Below the pieces are notes generated by a model. That model made no database searches. It saw only the letters and a list, made by a program, of their open reading frames with translations, and was not told where the DNA came from. Both the position numbers and the translations under genes were made by a program. DNA of 64,000 nt from JAEUIX01 sp964611125 (GTDB lineage Bacteria; Planctomycetota; Phycisphaerae; Phycisphaerales; UBA1924). The stretch is taken from assembly GCA_964611125.1 (NCBI GenBank), contig CAZSZO010000008.1, positions 1-64,000 of the forward strand, in the 5' to 3' direction. Each line of letters begins with the position of its first letter. Positions within the stretch are counted from its first letter, which is position 1. Of this stretch, positions 46,852-55,700 are shown one piece after another.

Positions 46852-48159
46852 TCACGCCTTCGGCGTTTCGGCCGTTGCGGAGGTCGTGCCCGTCTGCGGG
46901 CGCTCGCTCGCAGGCCCAGCGGGCAGACGCTTGAGGTGGTGCAGCAGCCCCAGCAGCATCAAAACCATCAGGAACGAGCCCCAGAACGTCGCGCCCAGGA
47001 GTTGGGGCAGATCGGCGTCGAACAGCTGCGACAGGGCCGAAGCCATCACGCCCACGGTCAGGATCAGCCCGCCCAGCAGGAGCCGCCGCAGCCAGGACCC
47101 CGCTGGCGCCCTGAGCCACTCCGCCGTGATCACCGCCAGCCCCGGCATGCTCCAGCAGTAGTAGTACGAGCCCGCCTTGGGCGAGAAGAGGGTGATCAGC
47201 ACCAGCAGGATGGCGTACTCCACGGCGGTGGTGCGGGCGGTGCGGCGGGCCCGCGCGGGCAGCGCGCTGGCGAAGGCGAGGCACAGGCCACCGGCGAAGC
47301 CCGCGAAAACCAAAAAGGACCCAGCAGGGCTGAGCGCGAGCACGTTGACCCTGAACTCCGGCTGGCCGCCGGGCCCATCCTCGACATCGCGGGTCAGGCG
47401 GTGCACCACCGACATCATCGACTGGTTCCCCGGCCGGAACGCGCGCGACGACTGGTTGGCGAGCTTCTCGCCCGAGGTCGACAGGATCATGCGGTCGACC
47501 CACGTCCAGGTTTCGCGGGCGTTGGCCTCGAAGCCGCGCACAAAGCCCGGGGCCACCAGCAGCACCAGCAGCGTGGCGAGCACCATCGCCGCGGCGGCCG
47601 TCCACAGGCGCCGCCACACCAGGTAGCCGATGACCGTCGCCGGGAAGGCCTTGGCCACCGCCGCGGCGCCGAAGACGCCGCCCGCGAGCACCGGCCCCCA
47701 GCCGGCGCGGTCGAGCAGCCGGAAGCCCGCCAGCATCGCCGCGAGCAACACAAGATTGGGTTGCCCCAGGAAGTAGGTATCCCACACGTACGGCAGCGCG
47801 ACCACCAGCGGGACGAGATAAACCAGCGGGTGCGGGTTCCTCTCCCGCTGCGTGGCGTAGCCCGCCGAGAGCAGGAGCACCGCGATGTGGGCGCCGATGT
47901 TGATCACGCACAGGGCCGTCGCCATCCCGGTGCGGCCGAGGAAGCTCAGCGGTGCGTAGAAGACCACCGCGCTCGCGGGGGGATAGATGAACGACTGCTC
48001 GGCGGGCGCCAGCAGCGGATTGCCGCGGCGGACGTCCTCCGCCGCGCGCCACCAGCGGCTGTAGTCCTTGTTGTTGTCGGGCTTGGTGAAGGTCTTGATC
48101 ACCGGCGTTGCGGAGAAGCCCACGCCGATGAGGATGATCAGGAGCAGCAGCGGCCACAT
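46852..48159 (-). CDS. GT87-family (DUF2029) glycosyltransferase-like membrane protein
   Basis: A 435-residue protein with about ten membrane helices beginning at MWPLLLLIILIGVGFSATPV. It resembles GT87/DUF2029 polyprenol-phosphate mannosyltransferases: the first loop has DYSRWWRAAEDVRRGNPLL and IYPPASAVVFYAPLSFLG, and the LGQPNLVLL segment is characteristic. Such enzymes add mannose or other sugars to envelope glycolipids, using a polyprenyl donor. The ATG at 48159 is chosen; a TTG at 48216 would add 19 polar residues, and neither has a good ribosome binding site. Donor and acceptor cannot be told. It is convergent with the helicase gene and follows the methyltransferase gene on its own strand. 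Confidence 0.78.
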   Translation of the reverse strand: MWPLLLLIILIGVGFSATPVIKTFTKPDNNKDYSRWWRAAEDVRRGNPLLAPAEQSFIYPPASAVVFYAPLSFLGRTGMATALCVINIGAHIAVLLLSAGYATQRERNPHPLVYLVPLVVALPYVWDTYFLGQPNLVLLAAMLAGFRLLDRAGWGPVLAGGVFGAAAVAKAFPATVIGYLVWRRLWTAAAAMVLATLLVLLVAPGFVRGFEANARETWTWVDRMILSTSGEKLANQSSRAFRPGNQSMMSVVHRLTRDVEDGPGGQPEFRVNVLALSPAGSFLVFAGFAGGLCLAFASALPARARRTARTTAVEYAILLVLITLFSPKAGSYYYCWSMPGLAVITAEWLRAPAGSWLRRLLLGGLILTVGVMASALSQLFDADLPQLLGATFWGSFLMVLMLLGLLHHLKRLPAGPASERPQTGTTSATAETPKA

Positions 48160-48293
48160 CGGGCCCCGCGCAGGCGCAGGCCGCGGGTCACGCGGGGTGG
48201 TGTTCTCAGGAACCAAAAGTGAAGGGACACGCTAGGCGCGCCCCCGCGCGTGCGTCGCATCGGCCGCCGCGTCTCGCGGCCGATTCGCCCGCC

Positions 48294-49394
48294 TCAAATC
48301 GGTCTTCGCGCCGCGTGCATCGATTTGAGCGCCGCCGTGCGTTCGCGGGCCACGCGCCCCGCCTTGCGCGGCGCGAAGATCGCTGACGACTGCGGCGCCG
48401 ATTCACCCAGGGGGCGGGCCGGCCCCGCCTTGATGCGTTCGAACGCGCTGCGCGCGTTGGCGGCGGAGAACTCCGTGCCGATGAACCGCCGTCCCAGGGC
48501 CCGCGCCACCACCCCGGTGGTCCCTGAACCGCTGAACGGGTCGAGCACCAGGTCGCCCGCGTTGCTCGAGCACAGCACCACGCGTTCCAGGTACACCTCG
48601 GGAAGCTGGTTGTCGTGGTTCTGCCGCCGCTCGATGTTGTTGCCCTGGATCCGGCCCCAGTACTTGCCGTACCACACGTCCATCGGCAGCCGAAGCCCCG
48701 CCGGCATCCCATCGCGCTTGCTCAGCGTGCGCGGGTCGAAGTACGTCGTCGCCCGGTCCGACAGCTCCAGGACCGGGTCGGGGTTCCACGTCCGCAGCTT
48801 GCCCTGCTCGGGCGCCTCGGGCTTCAGGAAGTACAGCGCGTGCACCTTGGAGTTGATGAACCGCCCCTTGGTGTTCTGGCCGAAGCGGTAGTGCCAGACG
48901 CACCAGTTCACCATCGCCAGCCCGCGCCGCTTCAGGTGCACCACGATCTCCGCCGCCCAGTCGTCTGGAATGTTGATCCACAGCGAGCCGCCGGGCCGCA
49001 AGGCGCCGATGCACAGGTCGATCCACGCGTAGGTGAAGTCCAGATACTCGCGCTCGGGCATCGCGTCGTGCCACTGGTCGTAGGCGCGGTTCCAGTTGAA
49101 CGGCGGATCCGCGAAGACCAGGTCCACCACCCCCGCCCGCACCTCAGGGATCCGCGGCAGCAGCTCGCGGCAGTCGCCCACGTACAGGCGGGTCTCCGGA
49201 TCGGTAAGGGTGAACTCGGCGCCGGTCTTCTCCCTGGTGTCGGCGCCCGCGCCTCCTCCCGCGCCTGCTCCCGCGCCGGCCCCGGCCCCCGGACTGGGCT
49301 TGGCTTCAATCCGCCCCGCCGATTCCGCTCGCCTGGACACCGGACGCTTTCGCTTCCCGCCGGAGGCGCCCGTCAGGTTGGTCTCATCTCGCAT
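48294..49394 (-). CDS. Orphan DNA N4/N6 methyltransferase
   Basis: A 366-residue SAM-dependent DNA methyltransferase of the N6_N4_Mtase group. The catalytic motif IV is DPPF (96-99) and motif I, DPFSGSG (285-291), comes after it, the beta-type order. WINIPDDWAAEI and VLCSSNAGDLVLDPF are typical flanks. The first 60 residues are poorly ordered and hold a GAGAGAGAGGGAGAD repeat. No restriction endonuclease or specificity gene lies nearby, so it may be an epigenetic regulator (CcrM-like) or part of a split system. The recognition sequence cannot be predicted. Start is the ATG at 49394. Confidence 0.88.
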   Translation of the reverse strand: MRDETNLTGASGGKRKRPVSRRAESAGRIEAKPSPGAGAGAGAGAGGGAGADTREKTGAEFTLTDPETRLYVGDCRELLPRIPEVRAGVVDLVFADPPFNWNRAYDQWHDAMPEREYLDFTYAWIDLCIGALRPGGSLWINIPDDWAAEIVVHLKRRGLAMVNWCVWHYRFGQNTKGRFINSKVHALYFLKPEAPEQGKLRTWNPDPVLELSDRATTYFDPRTLSKRDGMPAGLRLPMDVWYGKYWGRIQGNNIERRQNHDNQLPEVYLERVVLCSSNAGDLVLDPFSGSGTTGVVARALGRRFIGTEFSAANARSAFERIKAGPARPLGESAPQSSAIFAPRKAGRVARERTAALKSMHAARRPI

Positions 49395-49436
49395 GGCCGA
49401 TGGTACCGGATCCGGGCCCTCAGCGCCACTCCTGCG

Positions 49437-50345
49437 TCAAATCCACCCCATCCAGCGGAGCAGCACCCGCATCGGCGGGATGATCTCCTTCCCCGCGCGG
49501 GCGTCGAACGCCCTGGCGTCGTCGCGCGACAGCCAGGCCAGATCCACGCACTCCCAGCCTCCACCGCCGGCCCCACCCCCGGCGCCACCGCCAGCCCCAC
49601 CAGCGCACAGCCCACGCGTGGGGTCGACCACGCCCGGCCACTCGACCCGCATCACCATGTCGTAGCTGCAGGCGATCTCATCGAAGACCACGCCCACCAC
49701 CCGGGCCGCGTCGCCGTCGAGCTCCAGCCCCAGTTCCTCGCGCCCCTCCTCGATCAGCGTGCGGGCCAGCTCGGCCCGCCCCAGCTCGCGCGGGCCGCCG
49801 CCTGGCTGCGCGGTGCTCGGCGGCTCGATTCCCCCGGCGGGCGCCAGCTCCCACATCAACTGATAGACCCGCGTCTGCGGGCCGCGCCGGGCCATCAGCA
49901 GGTGCTCGCACCCGCGCCGGTCGCGCCCCAGGATCAGCCCCTTCACGCTCAGCAGCCGGACGCCCAGGTCGAGCGCCTCGCTCTGCACCGCCAGCCGTTT
50001 GAAGCGGTCGTGCCCGCAGCGGAACCGCACCTCCGTTACCCCCCCCGCCCCCCCCGCCCCCCCCACCCCGCTCTTGATCGTCGTCTCCACCACCCCCAGG
50101 ATCGCCCCGTCGTGGAAGCGCGGGTTGGCGGCGCAGAGCCCGGCCCACGCTGCTTCCCCGCCCGGCGTCAGCTCGCCCGGCGCGACCAGCTCGTCGATGC
50201 AAATCCGCACTGCGCCGCCCGGCGCCAGCGGCAGAAAACTGTTCCGCGGGATGTCCGGCCACGCCAGCCGCGGCGGCGCAGGCGGCAACACCGGCGCCGG
50301 GCGGGACCGCTCACTTTTCCGCGCTGCTGCATCGCTGGCAGGCAT
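49437..50345 (-). CDS. Nudix-like hydrolase
   Basis: A 302-residue protein with a partly matching Nudix box. The ELARTLIEEGREELGLEL stretch keeps the Glu residues of REUxEExGU (EEGREELGL; the leading Arg is Glu), preceded by ELAPAGGIEPP. Nudix proteins cleave nucleoside diphosphate-linked substrates. A Gly/Ala repeat (about 249-264) interrupts the C-terminal part, and the N-terminal 130 residues show no clear family. Weak Nudix-box fit leaves function open; it could be an inactive or altered member. It lies between the methyltransferase and ybaB genes on the same strand, stopping 42 nt from the former's start. Confidence 0.6.
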   Translation of the reverse strand: MPASDAAARKSERSRPAPVLPPAPPRLAWPDIPRNSFLPLAPGGAVRICIDELVAPGELTPGGEAAWAGLCAANPRFHDGAILGVVETTIKSGVGGAGGAGGVTEVRFRCGHDRFKRLAVQSEALDLGVRLLSVKGLILGRDRRGCEHLLMARRGPQTRVYQLMWELAPAGGIEPPSTAQPGGGPRELGRAELARTLIEEGREELGLELDGDAARVVGVVFDEIACSYDMVMRVEWPGVVDPTRGLCAGGAGGGAGGGAGGGGWECVDLAWLSRDDARAFDARAGKEIIPPMRVLLRWMGWI

Positions 50346-50375
50346 GCCGGGCGCTCCGAGTTTCCGCCGCGACGG

Positions 50376-50741
50376 TCAGATGCCCTTGAGGTTCTCAAGC
50401 CCGGGGATCGACGGCAGGCCCAGCGTCGACATCTCCTGGGCGATTTCCTTGCCCGCCTGCTCCTGGGCCTTGGCGATGGCCTTGTTCACCGCATCGGTGA
50501 TGATCTGGCGCGTGAACTTCAGCCCCTCTTCGTCGGAGGGCGCCAGCATCTTGGCGTCAACCTCCAGATCCAGGATCCGCATGCGCCCGGTCATCGTCAC
50601 CTTCACCGCGCCGCCGCCACCCTCGGCGGTGATCTTCTTGTTGTCGAGTGTGGTCTTCACGCGGCTGACCGCCTGCACCACCGTTTCCCGGTTCCGCATG
50701 AGGTTCGCAAACGCACCCGCCGCCTTGAATGCTTCCAGCAT
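50376..50741 (-). CDS. YbaB/EbfC nucleoid-associated protein
   Basis: A 121-residue small DNA-binding protein. It starts MLEAFKAAGAFANLMRNRET with the helical N-terminus, then the beta-rich core AVKVTMTGRMRILDLEVDAK and helices LKFTRQIITDAVNKAIAKAQ and EQAGKEIAQEM, the YbaB fold. YbaB genes are usually found as dnaX-ybaB-recR; here dnaX is immediately upstream (37 nt between the end of the tau-like frame and this ATG), matching that order, while recR is not seen. Start is the ATG at 50741. Confidence 0.85.
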   Translation of the reverse strand: MLEAFKAAGAFANLMRNRETVVQAVSRVKTTLDNKKITAEGGGGAVKVTMTGRMRILDLEVDAKMLAPSDEEGLKFTRQIITDAVNKAIAKAQEQAGKEIAQEMSTLGLPSIPGLENLKGI

Positions 50742-50778
50742 GGTCCGGTTCCATCCTTTGGGTACAGGCCTCGAAGGC

Positions 50779-52613
50779 TCAGGGCGTGCTCGCCCCGGGT
50801 CGCCGGGCGTCGTCGTCGGATCCCTCGCGGACCTCGACGACCCGAGCAGAGAATAGGTCAATGGCCTTCTGCACGAGCGGATGGCTCCGTAATGCCGCGG
50901 CGCTCGGCGCCTCGCCCCCCCCGCCCCCCGCGAACCGGTTCATCGGCCCTGAACCGCCCGTACGGGCCGCGGCAGGGGCCGCGGGGTCAACGCCGCCCAT
51001 CCCGCCCGACCCCGCTCCCGCGCCAGATCCGGCAAGCCCCTGGATGTGCACCTGCACCGGCCGCTGCAGCGCCCCCTGCACCAGCTCAGCGAGGGCCCGC
51101 TGCTGGGCCCGCGTGGCCTCGAGCGCAAACTCTGGGCACCCCAGCACCGCCCGCAGCCCGTCGAACTCCAGGGCCGTGAGTTGCGACACCATCGCCCGCC
51201 GGGCTGGTTTGTCCGCCACGTACGCCGTGACGCGCGACCAGAACTCCGCCGGGGCCAGTGGCCCGCTGGCGCCGGCGTCCGACACCGTCGGCGCGGGGAC
51301 AGCGCGGCTTGGCGGGTGGATCGAACCGTGGTCCGCCGGGGGAGGCTGTTTCGGCCCCGTGGTAGTGGGGGCTGGCTCCACCGGCGTCAGCGTTTTTTTA
51401 CCGGGGAGCCTCCCCCACCCCCCCCGGCCCCACCCCCCCCGGCGGCGGCTCGGGCCGGGGCCCCGGCGTTGGCGCCGGCCCCGTTGCCCGTCGCCATCGA
51501 GCCGGTCAGCACCGCCGTGATGTCCGCGAGTTTCTCGGTCTGGGCCAGGCGGACGACCAGGGCATCGACGATCGCCCGCGGGAACGAGCTGCTTTTGGCC
51601 GAGCGGGCCACGCTCTCGCACAGCGCGATCATGTGCACGAGCCCCGCCGGGTCGAACCGCTTCGCCTGCTCGCTGGCGACCGAGCGGGCCTCGTCGGAGA
51701 GCTCCACCAGCGGTGTCGCGGGGCCGCACGCGGCCAGCAGCATCAGGTCGCGCAGCCGCTCGGCAAGCGACGTGAGCAGCTGATCGATCGAGATCCCGCG
51801 GGCCAGCAGTTGATCCGCCCGCTCCAGGGCCGGGCCGGGCGCGCCATCGGCCAGGGCGTCGATCAGCTCGCTGACCAGCGTGCGGTCGGGCAGGCCCAGC
51901 AGGTTCTCCAGCAGTTCGGGGGTGAGGCGGTTCTTCCCCGCCGCGGCGAGCAGGCGGTCGGTCAATGACAGGGCGTCGCGCATCGACCCGGCGCCGAGGC
52001 GGGCGACCATGTGCACGAGCTCTTCGTCGGCCTCCATGCCTTCTTCCTTCAGGATGAAGGCCAGGTGGCGGGCGATGTCGCGCGTGGGGATGTTGCGGAA
52101 GTCGAACCGCTGGCAGCGGCTCTGGATCGTCGCGGGGACCTTGTGGGTCTCGGTGGTGCAGAGGATGAAGACGACGTGGCTGGGCGGCTCCTCCATGGTC
52201 TTGAGCAGCGCGTTGAACGCCGCGGTCGAGAGCATGTGCACTTCGTCAATGATGTAGACCTTGTACCGCCCCCGCATGGGCCGGTAGACGCAGTTGGCGA
52301 TCATCTCGCGGGCGTTCTCGACGGAGTTGTTCGACGCCGCGTCGATCTCGATGACGTCGGTGTCCTGCCCCTTCATGATCGCGTCGGCGACGTCGGCGAT
52401 CTCCTTGCCGCCTTCACCCACGGCGTTGAGGGCCTTGGCGAAGAGGCGGGCCGTCGACGTCTTGCCGACGCCGCGCGTCCCGCAGAAGAGATAGGCGTGG
52501 GCGACCCGCCCCTCCTTGATGGCGTTCTGGAGGGTGTCGGCGATCGCCTTCTGCCCGACAACCGAGCCGAAGTCGCGCGAGCGATAGCGGCGTGCGAGAA
52601 CGGTGTAAGCCAT
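50779..52613 (-). CDS. dnaX: DNA polymerase III tau-like product (via -1 frameshift)
   Basis: Full-length product of dnaX, made if ribosomes slip -1 at the A7 run at 51393-51399. It would be about 611 residues: the first 408-codon frame up to VKK, then TLTPVEPAPTTTGPKQPPPA, a Pro-rich linker, and a second domain with FWSRVTAYVADKPARRAMVS and ALEFDGLRAVLGCPEFALEA, then a Gly/Ala region and a helical end (RSHPLVQKAIDLFSARVVEV). The second part matches the place of tau domains IV-V, which bind the helicase and polymerase in other bacteria, but I cannot confirm homology. It stops 37 nt before ybaB, which supports it as real coding sequence. See the gamma-like entry and the frameshift site. Confidence 0.75.
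51387..52613 (-). CDS. dnaX: DNA polymerase III gamma-like (clamp-loader) product
   Basis: The in-frame product, 408 residues, is the AAA+ clamp-loader ATPase. It has Walker A GTRGVGKT (45-52), Walker B DEVH (123-126), sensor and Arg-finger TIQSRC (163-167), and the LDASG-like IDAASNNSVENAR. The usual zinc module with four Cys between ALN and IEIDAAS is missing; the loop reads AVGEGGKEIADVADAIMKGQ. The tail is Gly/Ala-rich and ends VKKR at the TGA at 51387-51389. Start is the ATG at 52613. This is the product without frameshifting. Confidence 0.92.
   Translation of the reverse strand: MAYTVLARRYRSRDFGSVVGQKAIADTLQNAIKEGRVAHAYLFCGTRGVGKTSTARLFAKALNAVGEGGKEIADVADAIMKGQDTDVIEIDAASNNSVENAREMIANCVYRPMRGRYKVYIIDEVHMLSTAAFNALLKTMEEPPSHVVFILCTTETHKVPATIQSRCQRFDFRNIPTRDIARHLAFILKEEGMEADEELVHMVARLGAGSMRDALSLTDRLLAAAGKNRLTPELLENLLGLPDRTLVSELIDALADGAPGPALERADQLLARGISIDQLLTSLAERLRDLMLLAACGPATPLVELSDEARSVASEQAKRFDPAGLVHMIALCESVARSAKSSSFPRAIVDALVVRLAQTEKLADITAVLTGSMATGNGAGANAGAPARAAAGGGGAGGGGGGSPVKKR
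51393..51416 (-). promoter_or_regulatory. dnaX -1 frameshift signal
   Basis: On the minus strand the text is GGGGGAGG (51416-51409), nine nt, then A AAA AAA C with the A run at 51399-51393. Frame-0 codons across it are GTA AAA AAA CGC TGA; a -1 slip reads ACG CTG ACG CCG onward. This is the A_AAA_AA heptamer used in E. coli dnaX, with the internal Shine-Dalgarno-like stimulator at nearly the same distance (about 10 nt in E. coli). A weak stem GGGGAG/CTCCCC overlaps the stimulator. Transcriptional slippage at A7 is a possible alternative mechanism. Confidence 0.8.
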
Positions 52614-52785
52614 GGCGACAGGATACGGCCGGGTGGGGGGGGGTGCGGGGGGTGGGGACGGGCAGGGGACCGAGCTCTCAGACGTCTCGGGTGGGACCGC
52701 GGCCAGCCGCCAGCGAAAGGGGGTAGGGGCCCCTGCCCCGGCCCCCGTCAGCCCTCGCGGCCTGCTCCCGACTCGCGGAAACCAG

Positions 52786-55700
52786 CTAGCACCCGCCGAA
52801 GTACCGCGTGATGTAGTCCGACAGGTCGTCTGGGTCGATGTTGCCGTCGCCGTTGATGTCCGCGCCCGGGCAGGGCGGCGCGCTGAAGAAACACGTGATG
52901 ACGTCCGAGAGGTCATCGGGGTCGGTGAGGCCATCCCCGTTGAAGTCGGTCGCGCATGCGGGCTGGAAGGCCATGTGCATGACGTAGGCCCCGGCGCTCC
53001 CGGCGAACCCCGCGAGGCGGATGCGATACGTGCCGCCGGCCTCGACCGGGGCGGTCAGCAGCGAGTGGTTCGGCGTGCCGGGACAAATGGTGAAGTCGTC
53101 ATCGTTGCACCCGATCTGGTTGGCCGCGTTGCCCGGGCAGCCCGAATGCACCGAGACCACGGTGTCGAAGCTCGACCCGCAGGTGTCGATGACCAGCGAG
53201 CCGCGGGCGGGCGCGGCGTAGACGAACCAGACGTCCCTGGTCGCGCCGTTGGTGCAACTCGCGGCGCCATCCTGCGTGGCGCCGGTGGTGTCGCCAACGA
53301 TCGTGCCCGGGACCACCAAGGGGGCCGAGCCGCAGTCGTCGGCGCCGGTCGCCGGCGCAAACGAGACCTGCATGGTGAAGGCCCCGGCGGACCCTGCATA
53401 GCCGCTGACGCGGAACAGGTACGTTTCGCCGGCGGCGACCGGCGCATCGATCTGCGACTGGCGTTCGCACGCGTCAGAGTCGTCGTTACAGGCCACCAGG
53501 TAGCCCGGCGCACCGGTGTCGCACTCGCGATGGAGCGAAACGACCGTGTCGTAAGCTGACCCGCACAGATCGACGAGCAGCGTCCCGTTCACGGGGCCCA
53601 CGGGGAAGGCGTACCACACATCGGGTGAGCCGGAGGAAGCGCCGCAATCGGCCAGGCCGTCGCCGGTGGCCCCGACGGTGGTTCCGCTGTAAAGCCCCGC
53701 GGTGATCACCGGCGCCGCGGAGCAGTTGTCGCTGGGGGCGACGGGCGAGAAGCCGATGTTGAACTGGTAAGCTCCCGCCGCGCCGCTGAACCCGGCGACG
53801 CGGATGAGGTAGGTCTGGCCGCCCACCACCGCGGCGCTGGTGCTCGACTGACGGCGCGGCGTCGCGCCGCAGTTGCCGCCGTCGTCATCGCACGCGAGCT
53901 GGTTGGCGGCGTTGCCCGGGCACCCGGCGTGGACCGAGATGACGGTGTCGAAGGCGGACCCGCACGTGTCGACGAACATCGTCCCGGTGGCGGGCGCCGT
54001 GAACGCGTACCACTTGTCGGCCCCAGTGCCGTCGACGCAGCCAGCGGCGCCGTCGGTCGTCGCGCCCACAGTGGTGTCGATGTAGCTCCCGGCGGCGATG
54101 CTCGGGGCCGAGGCGCAGGCGTCGGCGCCCGGCGCGGAGGTGAAGCCGAGGTTGAGCTGGAACGATCCCACCGCGCCGCCGAACCCGGCGACGCGGATGA
54201 GGTAGGTCTGTCCGCCATCCACGAGGAGGGACGTGGACGACTGGCGACGCGGGACGGCGCCGCAGTTGCCGCTGTCGTCATCGCAGGCGAGCTGGTTGGC
54301 GGCGGTTCCAGGGCAGCCGGAGTGGACGGACAGGACCGTGTCGTAGGCGGACCCGCAGGTGTTCACGAACAGGGTCCCGCTGGCGGGGGCGGTGAAGGCG
54401 TACCACACGTCGCCGCCGGAGGTCGGGTTGCAGGAGTCCGAGCCGTCGGTCGTCGCCGCGCTGCTGACGCCGAAGACGCTGCCGACGCCGATGGGCGCCG
54501 CGTTCGGGCAGGTGTCGTTGGCGGGCGCCGAGGCGGCGACGATGGTGTTGAGGCTGTAGGTGTTGCGCGAATCGGTGAAGAGGAATACCCGCAGGGTGAA
54601 GCTGCGGGCTGGACCGGTGTTGGTGTAGTCGATGCGCTCAGAGTCCGAGCTGCCGGTGCTGGCGGCGACGACGGCCCCGCAGCCGTCGAGGAGCTGCGCG
54701 TCGACATCGCCGAAGGCGTGCCGGAAGTCCAGGTCGATCACCACCCGGCCGCCGCTACCGGGCACGGCAAAGCGGTACCAGTCTTCGCTCGTCGACTTGA
54801 CGATCAGGTTGCTGAAGGCCTGCTGGCCGACGCCGCCAAGATTGAGGGCGGCGGCGCAGGCGTTGTTGGGCTCCAGGGCGTCGTCGGACCCGCCCGCCAG
54901 CAGCGGGGCGATCGCCTGATGGGTCACGGCGAAGTCCCCATAGCAGTCAAACTGATTGGCGGGGGCGTTGCCGCAGGCGGAAGGGCCGCCGTGGAGCTGG
55001 CCGATGAGCTGCTGCGTGTCGTTGCGGAAGATGCCCGAGCCGCTCGAGCCGCCCTCGGTGACGCTGGGGCCGGCCCAGTTGACGCGGATGTGATTGGGGC
55101 CGAAGCTCGAGCACGTGCCGACCGTCTGCTTGGCGCCGAAGCTGATGCGCTTGAATGACCCGTCAGGGTGGTGGATGCCCGTGAGCGCCGCGCCGTCGGG
55201 CGGAAGGCTCGGGTTCCAGCCGGCGAAGATCAGGCCCCCGGGGATCGTGCCCTCAATCATGAGCAGCGTGTGGTCGGAGGCGGCGCTGGTGGAGAGCAGC
55301 GTGCACACCGCCGACCGCGGAACGCTGGCGAGGGCCGGCGCCCCGGCATTGCAGGCGGAACTCTGGAAGAGCCAGAAGATCTCGCTGCTCTGGGCGTCGG
55401 CGTTCGTGCTCAGGCAGTGGTTGGCCGTCAGCCAGATGGGCGTCTGATCGGCGCCGATGGAGCTCAGCAGGGTCCCCGAGCAATAGAGCGAAACGTTGTT
55501 CGCAATGAAGCCGATGCCCGCGGCGGCCCGGGCGGTGTTGGCCCACGCGGGGAAACAGGTCACATCGTTGTAGCAGGCGCCCACCTCGAGCGGGCCGCGC
55601 CGCTGGGCCAGGTCGCGGTAGAAGTGCTGGGCCGCGTCGATCCGTAGCGGCAGTGCAGCGGGCTGGACTGCGTCCTGAACGCCCTTGCCGCCCGGCAGCC

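Noticed and set aside
51387..51400. dnaX broken by a real frameshift mutation
   Set aside because: The A7 run, its frame and the upstream Shine-Dalgarno-like element match a programmed signal, and the downstream frame still reads like protein. Sequencing error cannot be fully excluded.
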